Positions 43,613-51,976 of a stretch of DNA of 64,000 nucleotides are shown here, piece after piece. The DNA lies in the NCBI RefSeq assembly GCF_900109925.1, contig NZ_FOBW01000007.1, positions 62,001 to 126,000 on the forward strand, read 5' to 3'. The DNA is from Mesobacillus persicus. GTDB lineage: Bacteria; Bacillota; Bacilli; Bacillales; Cytobacillaceae. Each line of letters opens with the position of its first letter. Position 1 is the first letter of the stretch. The translations under genes and the position numbers were made by a program. The notes beneath the pieces are model-generated. The model had not been told where the DNA came from and searched no databases. It was given only the letters and a program-made list of their open reading frames with translations.

Positions 43613-44092
43613 ATGGACTTTAAAACAGCTGACATTTGTGATGATTACGCTAGTAAATTAGAGGTGTGCCAAAGTGAGTTTAAGTCCTACGGGGAAAAAC
43701 CAAAGTTCTTTGGTCCTGTAGCAACAGTTAAGGTGTTCGAAGATAATGTACTTGTTGTCGAATCATTAGAAAGCATTCCAGAAGGGAGTGTCCTTGTCGT
43801 TGACGGTGGAGGCTCGCGGCGTTGTGCGTTGATGGGCGACCGCCTTGGAGGTATTGCTGAGACTCGTAAGTTAGCCGGAGTCATCATTAATGGTTGTGTC
43901 CGTGATTCGGAGGATTTGGCCAAGCTTGACGTAGGAATCTTTGCTTTAGGAAGCAATCCACTTAAAAGTAAAAAAGAAGGAAAAGGCGAAAAACAAGTGA
44001 CGGTCACTTTTGGCGGGATTGATTGGAAACCTGGCTTGTTTGTCTATGCGGATCAAGATGGAGTCATTGTTTCAGAGCAAAAACTACTGTAA
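43613..44092 (+). CDS. RraA-like protein (HMG/CHA aldolase family)
   Basis: A 159-residue RraA-fold protein. MDFKTADICDDY at the start, GGGSRRCALMGDRLGGIA and GVIINGCVRDSEDL are the family signatures; the Arg-Asp pair in CVRD and DRLGG are the metal and substrate contacts of 4-hydroxy-4-methyl-2-oxoglutarate aldolases. Proteins of this type are often annotated as regulators of RNase E, but Bacillaceae generally lack RNase E, so an aldolase or oxaloacetate decarboxylase activity is more likely. Start behind GGGGGAG. Confidence 0.87.
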   Translation: MDFKTADICDDYASKLEVCQSEFKSYGEKPKFFGPVATVKVFEDNVLVVESLESIPEGSVLVVDGGGSRRCALMGDRLGGIAETRKLAGVIINGCVRDSEDLAKLDVGIFALGSNPLKSKKEGKGEKQVTVTFGGIDWKPGLFVYADQDGVIVSEQKLL

Positions 44093-44161
44093 AAATTTTA
44101 ATTTGTTAACGGTATAAAATCACCCCTTTTCCTCATCCTAATCGAGGAGGAGGTGTGAAAA

Positions 44162-44767
44162 ATGCTAAAAAGAATATTAATCACTCTATTATTGCTTGTC
44201 ATGATTCCGACTGTATCTTTCGCTCAACAGGTACATACGGTGAGCCGGGGAGATACGATGTGGAAGATTTCTGTTTGGTATCAAGTAGGGCTCTCAGAAA
44301 TTATTGGTGCGAATCCTCACATCAAAAACCCTGCATTAATTTATCCTGGACAGAAGCTTACCATTCCAGATCTCAGTGCAGCAAAGAACATTGAAAATCA
44401 GGTGGTTCAACTGACTAACCAAGAGCGCGCTAAGCATGGTCTGAAGCCATTGGCTGCTGACTGGCAGCTTGCGAGGGTTGCGAGGTACAAATCAGTGGAT
44501 ATGCGAGACAAGAACTATTTCCAACATAATAGTCCAACCTATGGAACTCCATTTGATATGATCAAAAGCTTCGGGGTAACTTACCGTAGTGCAGGAGAAA
44601 ACATAGCGGCAGGTCAGCGTACACCGCAAGAGGTTGTCAAAGCTTGGATGGACAGTCCTGGACACCGCGCCAATATCCTAAATAGCTCTTATACGCATAT
44701 CGGCATTGGGCATGCAACAGGCGGATCATACGGACACTATTGGACACAGATGTTTATTCAAAAATAG
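44162..44767 (+). CDS. Secreted LysM plus CAP (SCP/PR1) domain protein
   Basis: A 201-residue secreted protein. Signal peptide residues 1-21 (LLLVMIPTVSFAQQ), one LysM domain (HTVSRGDTMWKISVWYQVGLSEIIGANP, YPGQKLTIPD) for peptidoglycan binding, and a CAP domain (QLTNQERAKHGLKPLAAD, FQHNSPTYGTPFDMI, SAGENIAAGQ, AWMDSPGHRANILN, YWTQMFIQK). The order matches Bacillus YkwD/SafA-type sporulation or wall proteins. The function is not known. A strong ribosome binding site (GAGGAGGAGGTG) precedes ATG 44162. Confidence 0.9.
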   Translation: MLKRILITLLLLVMIPTVSFAQQVHTVSRGDTMWKISVWYQVGLSEIIGANPHIKNPALIYPGQKLTIPDLSAAKNIENQVVQLTNQERAKHGLKPLAADWQLARVARYKSVDMRDKNYFQHNSPTYGTPFDMIKSFGVTYRSAGENIAAGQRTPQEVVKAWMDSPGHRANILNSSYTHIGIGHATGGSYGHYWTQMFIQK

Positions 44768-44776
44768 GTAATTCAG

Positions 44777-44809
44777 GAACACCAGCACAATGTTGCTGGT
44801 GTTTTTTCG
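44777..44809 (+). terminator. Terminator after the LysM-CAP gene
   Basis: AACACCAGCA and TGCTGGTGTT pair, followed by TTTT. Confidence 0.9.
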
Positions 44810-44822
44810 TGTTTTTTAAAGG

Positions 44823-45086
44823 CGTTGGTGCCCTAAATGGATGAGGGAAGGAGGAGAAGGTCACCAATAGGAGTGATTGGTGCCCTAAGTGGGTAAGGCA
44901 AGGAGAAGAAAGGTCACCAATAGGGTTGATTGGTGCCCTAAGTGGATGAGGCAAGGAGAAGAAAGGTCACCAATAGGAGTGATTGGTGACCTAAGTGGGT
45001 GAGGCAAGGAGAAGAAAGGTCACCAATAGAAGCGATTGGTGACCTAAGTGGATTAGGCAAAGAGAAGAAAGGTAACCAATAGGTAG
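44823..45086. repeat. Five tandem 53-bp units, each with inverted arms
   Basis: Units start at 44823 (52 bp), 44875, 44928, 44981 and 45034 (53 bp each). Each contains ATTGGTGACCT-like and AGGTCACCAAT arms, perfect 11-bp inverted repeats in units 4 and in part of others, so each unit, and each junction between units, can fold into a hairpin. The unit length is not a multiple of three and no frame runs through it. It fills the space between the LysM-CAP terminator and the lia promoter region. Confidence 0.92.
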
Positions 45087-45178
45087 TTATTAGGTACATA
45101 ACGCATCGTGAAATCCCTCAACAGCAGCAACCATCCCCTCCTAAAACCCCGTCAAACCAATACAGTCCTACTTGCTAT

Positions 45179-45245
45179 CAGCCTCAGGTCCTAGTTGAAA
45201 ATCAAGCTGAGGCTCGTTATGACGGGATTCGATTCGAGGTAAGAT
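45179..45245 (+). promoter_or_regulatory. Putative lia control region
   Basis: GCCTCAG and CTGAGGC are inverted arms (about 45181-45212), followed by GATTCGATTCGAGG and a TAAGAT that could be a -10. LiaR-type regulation is expected for a liaI promoter but I could not match a LiaR box with certainty. Confidence 0.3.
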
Positions 45246-45270
45246 GATATCAAGAAAGGAGGAATTGAAA

Positions 45271-45618
45271 ATGAAAAAATTCGGTTTACTACTTGCAGGG
45301 GGGATTGCGGCGCTGATCTTGATTTCAAACCTTGGACCATTATTCGGTCTAGCCATCAGCTTGCTTGTCCTCTACTTTATCCTGAAACAGTTTTTAAAAA
45401 CAGATTCTACTTTTAAAAAGATTGCTTGGGGAACGCTCGGATTATTTATCCTTATGGCAGCCGCTTCAAATGTACCAGCAATTTTAGCAATTTTTGCAGC
45501 TTATGTGCTTTACCTTGTTTATAAAAAGTGGAACGAGGGAGAATCGACTACTAGCTATAAAAATGACGATCCATTCGTCAACTTTGAAAAACAGTGGTCA
45601 GAACTTAAGAAATTTTAA
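45271..45618 (+). CDS. liaI: LiaI-like membrane protein
   Basis: A 115-residue protein with three or four membrane helices (KFGLLLAGGIAALILISNLGP, LAISLLVLYFILKQFL, IAWGTLGLFILMAAASNVPAILAIFAAYVLYLVY) and a charged tail (DDPFVNFEKQWSELKKF). In Bacillus subtilis LiaI anchors the phage-shock-like protein LiaH at the membrane. ATG 45271 follows AAGGAGG; the longer frame from 45244 lacks a site. It is separated from liaH by 329 bases holding repeat copy 3, where the genes are normally almost adjacent. Confidence 0.82.
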   Translation: MKKFGLLLAGGIAALILISNLGPLFGLAISLLVLYFILKQFLKTDSTFKKIAWGTLGLFILMAAASNVPAILAIFAAYVLYLVYKKWNEGESTTSYKNDDPFVNFEKQWSELKKF

Positions 45619-45716
45619 CAGCTGTTAAACAGATAAAGCCTCATGTAGACCAAGTATTAGCCCTTTCAAAAGGAGCGTTCATTTTTCGTTAAAAGACATT
45701 GTTGAAGTTGCCACCT

Positions 45717-45906
45717 GTTGATTGGAGCGGAAGGCGCTTGACTCCTCGAAAATGAAAATACGCATTTTCTCGTGCGTGGGCGTATTCGAGGAAGCCATTC
45801 AGTGTCCTGCGGGAGCAGCGGGACAGGTGAGACCCTGCAGGAGCGCAGCGACGAGGAGGCTCAGCGCCCGCCCCGCGGAAAGCAAGCGCCTGGAGTGGAA
45901 ATCAAC
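45717..45906. repeat. Dispersed 190-bp repeat, copy 3, inserted between liaI and liaH
   Basis: Full-length member of the family (see 12673 and 43304): GTTGATTGGAGCGGAAGGCGC start, CCTGCGGGAGCAGCGG core, and GCGCCTGGAGTGGAAATCAAC end. Its right end lies 41 bases before the liaH start codon. The insert would add GC-rich secondary structure to any liaI-liaH message. Confidence 0.92.
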
Positions 45907-45947
45907 AGATTTATTAATAGAATTCAAAATTAAAGGAGAGATAACTC

Positions 45948-46595
45948 ATGACTAACTTATTTACTCGTATTAAAAACACTGTGATGGCGGACCTTTATGA
46001 AACACTTGATAAAAAAGAACAGAAAAATCCAATTGCGATGCTCAATCAATATCTTCGCGAATGCGAATTAGAAACAGAGAAGGTGCGGAAACTTCTTGAA
46101 CGTCAACACCAGCTAAAAGATCAATTCACTCGTGAGTTTCATCAAGCTACAGAAATGGCCGAAAAGCGCGGTCGTCAAGCAGAAGTTGCTCAAAAGGCAG
46201 GCGAAGCAGAGCTTTATCAGTTCGCAGCTCAAGAGCAAAGCCATTTTGCCGAAAGAGCCTCTCGTCTGAAAGATGCTCTTGCCAATGCGGTCAAACAACA
46301 GGATGAACTAGAGCATAAATACGAAGATATGAAACACAAGCTAAAGGATATGCACATTCGCCGCTTAGAGCTTATGGGCAGAGAAAATGTCACTCGTGCT
46401 CATCACCAAATGGATCAGGTAATCGAAAATACCACTTATTCCGATAAGTCATATTCTCGATTTAGCGAAATTGAGTCTTATCTAGACCGTGTCGAGCAGC
46501 AAGTGAACAGCTCCTATTATCGAAATACGATTGATGGTAGAATTGCTGAACTTGAAAAAGAAATGAAAAAGCAAGAATCTCATTCTATTTCCTAA
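45948..46595 (+). CDS. liaH: LiaH, PspA/IM30 family protein
   Basis: A 215-residue, almost wholly coiled-coil protein of the phage shock protein A family: MTNLFTRIKNTVMADLYETLDKKEQKNPIAMLNQYL at the N-terminus (amphipathic helix), long Gln/Glu/Lys-rich helices, and RIAELEKEMKKQESHS at the end. LiaH oligomers protect the membrane against cell-wall antibiotics under LiaRS control. AAAGGAGAGATAACTC precedes ATG 45948. Followed by a stem-loop and then liaF. Confidence 0.9.
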   Translation: MTNLFTRIKNTVMADLYETLDKKEQKNPIAMLNQYLRECELETEKVRKLLERQHQLKDQFTREFHQATEMAEKRGRQAEVAQKAGEAELYQFAAQEQSHFAERASRLKDALANAVKQQDELEHKYEDMKHKLKDMHIRRLELMGRENVTRAHHQMDQVIENTTYSDKSYSRFSEIESYLDRVEQQVNSSYYRNTIDGRIAELEKEMKKQESHSIS

Positions 46596-46615
46596 TCTAA
46601 TCATGGTATTCTTAA

Positions 46616-46645
46616 AAGAGGTACAGTCGGAAGTCTGTGCCTCTT
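46616..46645 (+). terminator. Stem-loop between liaH and liaF
   Basis: AAGAGGTACAG and CTGTGCCTCTT pair around TCGGAAGT. No T-run follows, so it more likely limits read-through or stabilises the liaH message than terminates fully. A comparable hairpin is known after liaH in Bacillus subtilis. Confidence 0.65.
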
Positions 46646-46698
46646 CGTGGAATATAGAAAATAATCATAGATAGCCCGCTAGAAAGGAGGAAAAGATT

Positions 46699-47433
46699 TT
46701 GTTAAATAAAATGCAAAACGATTCATTCAGTTGGATGCTTCTCATTGGTGCGTTGCTGTTATTAGTTGAAATCACGTTTTTTAATCAGGGCTTAATCTTT
46801 TCCCTCTTTGTGTCGGGAGCGATGATTTATTTTGGGCGAAAGCTCTATAGTAGAGTGTTAGGGAAAATGTTATTTTGGATTGGCTTGTTTACCTTTGCTA
46901 GTAGCGTCTTTGGAATGATGACGTTTAGGTTATTACTTCTTGCGGCCTTGCTTTTTCTTATTATCCAGTTTGCGCAGTCCAAGAAGAAGCCTGAGGTTAT
47001 CAGGCCAATGCTTGAAGAACCGAGCTCGCCTCAATCAGAAACAACAATCATTGAGCAATCCTCCCTTTTTAAAAATACCGTGTTTGGCCACCAAAAAACA
47101 CCGCAGCATGTTTATGAGTGGGACGATGTGAATATTGTGACCGGAGTTGGGGATACCGTCATTGATCTAAGTTATACGGTCCTCCCAAAAGGGGAGACGG
47201 TTATTTTTATCCGTAATATTGTCGGCAACATGAAAATTTATGTTCCATACGATACCGAAGTGAATCTTCGCCATTCTTCGTTTGTGGGCTCGGCAAATGT
47301 GTTGGACTTCCAGAGGGAGCGGAGTTTTAACCAGATGCTAGCTGTCAAAACTCCGGACTATGACCAGGCAGTGCAAAAGGTGAAGATATTCACGTCGAGT
47401 ATGATTGGGGACATCGAGGTGAAAAGAATATGA
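46699..47433 (+). CDS. liaF: LiaF, inhibitor of the LiaRS system
   Basis: A 244-residue protein. Four membrane helices in the first 95 residues (SWMLLIGALLLLVEITFF, LIFSLFVSGAMIYFG, MLFWIGLFTFASSVFGMM, LLLAALLFLIIQF), then a cytoplasmic DUF2154/LiaF-type domain (GDTVIDLSYTVLPKGETVIFIRNIVGNMKIYVPYD, IGDIEVKRI). LiaF keeps LiaRS silent without stress. The start is TTG 46699, 8 nt after AAAGGAGG. Its stop overlaps the liaS start (ATGA). liaG, present in Bacillus subtilis between liaH and liaF, is missing. Confidence 0.9.
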   Translation: MLNKMQNDSFSWMLLIGALLLLVEITFFNQGLIFSLFVSGAMIYFGRKLYSRVLGKMLFWIGLFTFASSVFGMMTFRLLLLAALLFLIIQFAQSKKKPEVIRPMLEEPSSPQSETTIIEQSSLFKNTVFGHQKTPQHVYEWDDVNIVTGVGDTVIDLSYTVLPKGETVIFIRNIVGNMKIYVPYDTEVNLRHSSFVGSANVLDFQRERSFNQMLAVKTPDYDQAVQKVKIFTSSMIGDIEVKRI

Positions 47434-48536
47434 GCGCCATTCAGCGTCAAATGTTATGGGGAATTGGCTTTAGCTTTTTCCTGTTTCTCTTTTTGACTGG
47501 CTCTTATTTTTATATTCATCCTCTTGGTCACTGGTCGGAATTCTGGGAACGCGAGCTGTTGGATATTCCGTTTATTCTCTTGACCGCGACAGTTAGCCTT
47601 AGTCTTGGGTTATGCTTTGGATTGATTCTGGGCATTTACTGGCGGAAACAGTTGCAAACAGTTGAGAATTGGCTTTTTCAGCTGGAGGAAGGTCGTCTCA
47701 CGGAATCTGAATCGGGTGCTTCACCCGAAATTAGCGGAATTTCTGAGCGACTGCAAAGAGTCCAGAAGCAGATGGCTGAGAAAGCAAAACTAGCTCAGCG
47801 ATTAGCGACTGAAAAGGCAGAAGAGCAAGAGACAAAAATCCAGGAAATGATTTCACAGGAGCGAAACAGGCTTGCCAGGGAACTTCATGATTCTGTGAGC
47901 CAGCAGCTGTTTGCCGCGTCGATGATGATGTCGGCGGTGAACGAGACAAAGGCAGCAACAATGGCCAGTCAACAACCGGTTGCCGAAGATGAAGTGCAAC
48001 CACAGCAAAATAAGCTGGCCGCTGAACGGGAAGCCAAGCAGTTAAAAATGGTGGAGGAGATGATTCACCAGTCACAGCTTGAGATGAGGGCACTGCTTCT
48101 TCATCTTCGCCCTGTTGCTCTAAAAGGGAAATCCTTGCAGGAAGGAATTGAAGAACTGCTTGTTGAATTATCACAAAAAGTCACGATGGATATTCATTGG
48201 AAGGTTGAGACGTTTCAAGTCGACAAGGGAGTCGAGGATCATTTATTTCGGATACTTCAGGAATCTGTCTCGAACACCCTCCGTCACTCGAAAGCCTCTA
48301 AACTAGAAGTCCTGCTGATTAAAAGGGATGAACTGGTGATTATGAGGGTGTCTGATGATGGAGTTGGCTTCGATGTGGAAGATTCGAAAGCGGGCGCCTA
48401 TGGTTTGCAGAATATGCATGAACGCGCGGGCGAAGTCGGTGGCACCCTGAAAATGGTTAGTGTGAAAAACAAAGGAACAAAGCTTGAGGTAAAGGTTCCA
48501 ATTTTAACGAGTGGGAGGGGGAATGAGCATGATTAA
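47430..48536 (+). CDS. liaS: LiaS sensor histidine kinase
   Basis: A 368-residue kinase. Two N-terminal membrane helices flank a very short extracytoplasmic loop (HPLGHWSEFWERELLD), marking it as an intramembrane-sensing kinase. A HAMP-like linker and a HisKA_3 domain follow (SQERNRLARELHDSVSQQLFAAS, His153), then a HATPase_c domain (HLFRILQESVSNTLRHSKA, DDGVGFD, AYGLQNMHERAGEVGG). A glutamine/alanine-rich stretch near 178-205 (TMASQQPVAEDEVQPQQNK) enlarges the HisKA_3 loop. The start overlaps liaF; the end overlaps liaR. Confidence 0.92.
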   Translation: MSAIQRQMLWGIGFSFFLFLFLTGSYFYIHPLGHWSEFWERELLDIPFILLTATVSLSLGLCFGLILGIYWRKQLQTVENWLFQLEEGRLTESESGASPEISGISERLQRVQKQMAEKAKLAQRLATEKAEEQETKIQEMISQERNRLARELHDSVSQQLFAASMMMSAVNETKAATMASQQPVAEDEVQPQQNKLAAEREAKQLKMVEEMIHQSQLEMRALLLHLRPVALKGKSLQEGIEELLVELSQKVTMDIHWKVETFQVDKGVEDHLFRILQESVSNTLRHSKASKLEVLLIKRDELVIMRVSDDGVGFDVEDSKAGAYGLQNMHERAGEVGGTLKMVSVKNKGTKLEVKVPILTSGRGNEHD

Positions 48537-49161
48537 AGTCGTTTTTATTGATGATCACGAGATGGTTCGTATTGGGGTGGCATCCTACTTGTCGGCACAG
48601 CCCGATATTGAGGTGATTGGCGAAGCAGACAATGGCCGGACCGGAGTGGATCTCGTCCTTGAACTAAGGCCTGACATTGTTCTAATGGACCTTGTGATGA
48701 AGGAAATGGACGGGATTGAGGCAACAGCGAGGATTATTGAGCAATGGCCTGAAGCGAGAATCATCGTTGTCACGAGTTTTTTAGATGATGAAAAGGTCTA
48801 TCCGGCGTTAGAGGCTGGAGCAACAAGCTATATGTTAAAAACCTCAAAAGCGAGCGATATTGCCAATGCTGTCAGGGCTACATACTCGGGCCAGCCAGTC
48901 CTTGAACCGGAAGTCACTGGTAAAATGATGATGAAAATGCGCCAGAAACAATCTGTCCTCCCACATGAAGAATTGACCGAACGGGAAATGGAAGTTCTGT
49001 TATTAATGACCGAAGGAAAGAGTAATCAAGAAATCGCAGATGAGCTTTTTATTGCACTAAAAACGGTGAAAACTCATGTGAGCAACATCCTCAGTAAACT
49101 ACAAGTTCAAGACCGGACCCAAGCGGTCATCTATGCTTTTAAGCATTCTTTAGTAAAATAG
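48529..49161 (+). CDS. liaR: LiaR response regulator
   Basis: A 210-residue NarL/FixJ-type regulator. Receiver domain with DDHEMVR and phospho-acceptor Asp54 in VLMDLVM, TSF and K in YMLKTSKASD, then a LuxR-type DNA-binding domain (LTEREMEVLLLMTEGKSNQEIADELFIALKTVKTHVSNIL). It activates liaI-liaH and its own operon after phosphorylation by LiaS. ATG 48529 is 7 nt after GGGAGGGGG and overlaps the end of liaS by eight bases; the upstream ATG 48523 is too close to that site. Confidence 0.92.
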   Translation: MIKVVFIDDHEMVRIGVASYLSAQPDIEVIGEADNGRTGVDLVLELRPDIVLMDLVMKEMDGIEATARIIEQWPEARIIVVTSFLDDEKVYPALEAGATSYMLKTSKASDIANAVRATYSGQPVLEPEVTGKMMMKMRQKQSVLPHEELTEREMEVLLLMTEGKSNQEIADELFIALKTVKTHVSNILSKLQVQDRTQAVIYAFKHSLVK

Positions 49162-49178
49162 TAGTTGCTAAGCCTAAG

Positions 49179-49211
49179 AATCGAGCCAGTTTAAATGGAC
49201 TCGGTTTTTTT
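49179..49211 (+). terminator. Terminator of the lia operon
   Basis: ATCGAGCCA and TGGACTCGGT pair (one mismatch, one wobble), followed by TTTTTTT. Confidence 0.8.
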
Positions 49212-49339
49212 GTGGGTTAAAATAACTGGGATTGGATATTTTTTAAAGCATTCTATGTTAGTATTAAAGATTTTTAATGGAAAAAAGGCCTAAATCCACT
49301 AGATAGATTACACCAACGTATGTTTAATCTGCCTGGGAG

Positions 49340-49447
49340 ATTAGTTATGCATCGATTCTGGAGAGTTATTGATTGTTTATTGGAGAATATGCATCGATTA
49401 TTGAAAGTTATAGATCGATTATCTGAAGTTATTGAAAAAATGGTGAC
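49340..49447 (+). repeat. Dispersed ATGCATCGATTCT repeat, copy B
   Basis: Tandem imperfect units of about 22 bp (TTATGCATCGATTCTGGAGA and variants) ending in AGTTATTGAAAAAATGGTGAC. Related to 1824-1940 (minus) and 53468-53570. It occupies much of the 507-base gap after liaR; the remainder up to the flippase gene shows only a partial TTTGATTAAT inverted repeat near 49571. Confidence 0.75.
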
Positions 49448-49668
49448 TAAACTGTGTCTAGGAGTAACTTTTGTTGCAGGGAATAGGGATTCCTATCGAG
49501 ATAGTCCGGGTATGTTTGCACCTGTCTCAAACAAGTAAGTGTTTATGATGGTCCTTCACCCACACTAATCAATCAAACGTTTGATTAATTAAACGATTCA
49601 AACATTCATAAAATAATTCGCGGACTTGTCTCATATGTATGGAGTAGAAGGAAACAGAGGTGACATCC

Positions 49669-51000
49669 GTGAAGTTATTTTTAAAAGGGACAATCGTTTT
49701 GGTGTTGGCCGCTTTTGTAGGAGAATGTGCAGAATTTCTGATTAATATGATCTTGGCAAGGGAGCTTGGCGAGGGTGGCATGGGGCAGTATATGACCATC
49801 TTACCGCTAGTTTTCCTCATCATGATGCTAGCAAGCTTTGAGCTACCGGTTTCCCTTTCAAAACTGGTAGCAGAGAAAGAATCGAAATATCATCAAAAAC
49901 TGTTAAGGGATGTACTACATCTCACGATAATTTTAACGGCAGCCTTACTCGTACTAGCTGCTCTCATCATGCCGAATATTTCTATTTTCCAAGATAATCA
50001 TCCGGCTTTAAAGTGGATTGTCCTGTCGATGATTCCGATGATGTCCTTTACCTCCATCGCCAGAGGCTATTTTATGGGGAAGCAGCATATGGGGAAAATT
50101 GCCGTTGCCAATTTGTTGCGGAGACTGATCATGTTGTTGTTATTAGCGGCAGTCTATCAGTTTTTTGAATTTGAGCGACCAACCGCACTACTCATAGCAT
50201 TTGTTACCCTAGCGGCAAGTGAACTAGTCGTGTTTGTGTATTTGTTTCATCTGTTTTTATTAAACTACCAGAATTTAAAGCGTGTGCCAGGGGAAGATGT
50301 GAATAAGACGGAAATAAGGAAAAGCCTGCTCGCGATTTCGGGTCCGACAACGGCTTTAAGGATTTTTCATTCATTGACCCATGCAGCTCAGCCTTTTTTG
50401 ATCAAAACGGCGATTATCCACGCTGGTGTACCACCAGAAGCGGCCAATGAGCAGTTCGGGATGCTAGCAGGCGTGGCGATGACGATTGGTTTCTTTCCAG
50501 CCTTTATCGCTCACTCGTTCATGATTGTACTTATCCCTACGGTTGCGAAACAATATGCTGGCGGTGAGCTCGTAAAATTACAAAGACTCTTGCAGCACGT
50601 TATGCTGTTGACGCTTTTATATGGTGTACCAGCAGTAGCTGTGTTCTACTTTTTTGCGGAACCATTAACAAACTTATTTTTCCACTCGAATAATGCAGCC
50701 TACTTTTTACAGATTCTTTGGCCGTACTTTTTGCTCCATTTCTTTGTGATTCCAATGCAGGCTTACCTACTTGGGCTCGGCTTAGTAAAGGATGCCTTTT
50801 ATCATACGATATGGGCTACGATTGTTTCTTTTACCATCATTTATATTTTAGGCTCCCGACCAGAATGGCAGATGTCTGGAGTGATTATTGGGATGAATAC
50901 GGGGACGGTTCTTATGACTCTCATGCACCTCCTGACCGTATTGAAAAGAATTGGGGTTGTTTTTCCAACCAGGTCCGCTGAGCGGAAGGTTTTTAAGTGA
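49669..51000 (+). CDS. SpoVB/MurJ-like polysaccharide flippase (MATE/MVF superfamily)
   Basis: A 443-residue membrane protein with about twelve to fourteen helices, starting VKLFLKGTIVLVLAAFVGECAEFLINMILARELGEGGMGQY, which is the SpoVB-type N-terminus. Other blocks: LPVSLSKLVAEKE, MSFTSIARGYFMGKQHMG and GVIIGMNTGTVLMTLMHLL. Such proteins flip lipid-linked glycans, in SpoVB during spore cortex synthesis. Two GTG codons (49660, 49669) are possible; 49669 has GAGG at 8 nt. It may be a paralog of spoVB itself. Ends in a strong bidirectional terminator. Confidence 0.82.
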   Translation: MKLFLKGTIVLVLAAFVGECAEFLINMILARELGEGGMGQYMTILPLVFLIMMLASFELPVSLSKLVAEKESKYHQKLLRDVLHLTIILTAALLVLAALIMPNISIFQDNHPALKWIVLSMIPMMSFTSIARGYFMGKQHMGKIAVANLLRRLIMLLLLAAVYQFFEFERPTALLIAFVTLAASELVVFVYLFHLFLLNYQNLKRVPGEDVNKTEIRKSLLAISGPTTALRIFHSLTHAAQPFLIKTAIIHAGVPPEAANEQFGMLAGVAMTIGFFPAFIAHSFMIVLIPTVAKQYAGGELVKLQRLLQHVMLLTLLYGVPAVAVFYFFAEPLTNLFFHSNNAAYFLQILWPYFLLHFFVIPMQAYLLGLGLVKDAFYHTIWATIVSFTIIYILGSRPEWQMSGVIIGMNTGTVLMTLMHLLTVLKRIGVVFPTRSAERKVFK

Positions 51001-51005
51001 TTGTA

Positions 51006-51046
51006 AAAAAAGCTTGCGATTCATGAGGAATCGCAAGCTTTTTTTA
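51006..51046. terminator. Perfect bidirectional terminator
   Basis: A 17-bp perfect stem built on AAGCTTGCGATT around CATGAGG, with A-run and T-run arms. It serves both the flippase gene and the convergent 87-aa gene. Confidence 0.95.
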
Positions 51047-51057
51047 GTTGGGTAATT

Positions 51058-51321
51058 CTATTGTATGTTTTTATTGTAATAGTCAACTCCATATGTGGAG
51101 CCTTCGCTGACCATTTCATTGATGTTTTCATCGTAGGGATCTGGGAGGCCGGCCTTTTTAACGGGAACGATTTCATGTTCGTTTGAAGAGAATAATCGAT
51201 TCTTTATACCTGATGTGAAGTCCATTATTTTCGTAGTATTTTCCTTTGGATTTGAGGCCATCCATACTGCAGCTGCACCTGCTCCGATAACTAGAAAAGA
51301 TTTTAGTGGGTTTATTTGCAT
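51058..51321 (-). CDS. Small hypothetical protein with N-terminal membrane segment, 87 aa
   Basis: An 87-residue protein: NPLKSFLVIGAGAAAVWMAS is a Gly/Ala-rich membrane segment, followed by a polar region (DFTSGIKNRLFSSNEHEIVPVKKAG) and an acidic tail (SEGSTYGVDYYNKNIQ). It resembles small YtxH-like proteins in its beginning only. Excellent ribosome binding site (AAAGGAGG before ATG 51321). Function unknown. Confidence 0.75.
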   Translation of the reverse strand: MQINPLKSFLVIGAGAAAVWMASNPKENTTKIMDFTSGIKNRLFSSNEHEIVPVKKAGLPDPYDENINEMVSEGSTYGVDYYNKNIQ

Positions 51322-51488
51322 ATGTGAGTCCTCCTTTTGGTATTGCTTATAGCAGCTCCTATAAGTATGTTTCCCCTATTTTTTTGTGCTAAAACATTTG
51401 GAGGTGGATGGATTTGAGACGGGTGAGTAGAGGAGGGGGGCAATTTAAACATAAAAAAACAGAGGTTCACAATTACCTCTGCCCTCAC

Positions 51489-51761
51489 TTAATATTTAAT
51501 CGCAAACGATTTGTAGTTCTCCTCGGCTTCTGTTTCATTGATGTCAATCTGGTCCACTGTCGAGAAGGGGTTCCCTCTACGTATTTCTTCGATGAATAGG
51601 TCCAAAGTTTCTTTTGTCCCAGTGGTCAACATTTCGACTGTGCCATCCTCTCGGTTTCTCACCCAGCCAGTAATTCCAAATTGAAGCGCCTTCATTTGAG
51701 TAAAGTAGCGATAGCCTACTCCTTGAACTTTTCCTGAGACAACGATTTTTAATTGTAACAA
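51489..51761 (-). CDS. acyP: Acylphosphatase
   Basis: A 90-residue acylphosphatase that hydrolyses acyl phosphates such as acetyl phosphate or carbamoyl phosphate. The signature GKVQGVGYRYFTQMKA contains the catalytic arginine, and GWVRNREDGTVEM the catalytic asparagine. Length agrees with the family. The start is TTG 51761 behind GGGGCGGAG. Monocistronic. Confidence 0.93.
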   Translation of the reverse strand: MLQLKIVVSGKVQGVGYRYFTQMKALQFGITGWVRNREDGTVEMLTTGTKETLDLFIEEIRRGNPFSTVDQIDINETEAEENYKSFAIKY

Positions 51762-51976
51762 GACTCCGCCCCCAGATTTTTTTATATAAAAAACTTGACT
51801 AAGTAAAATTACCTATGCACCTTTATTATAGCAACAACGGTAGGCAGAGTATAGTTGAAATTGAAAGGCTCTTTTCTCAATCTATGTGGATACCGCAAAT
51901 AGGATTTAACTAGTGTAGATAGTAGTAAAATCAGCTTTATGATTTTAACAACAGTCTTTCCTAAAACAGCCAATAG

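Noticed and set aside
44823-45086. Possible CRISPR array from regularly spaced repeats
   Set aside because: The whole 53-bp unit is repeated with no unique spacers, and no cas genes are nearby.
49320-49538. 72-residue open frame after the lia operon
   Set aside because: It lies across repeat copy B, has no ribosome binding site and low-complexity content that follows the repeat units.
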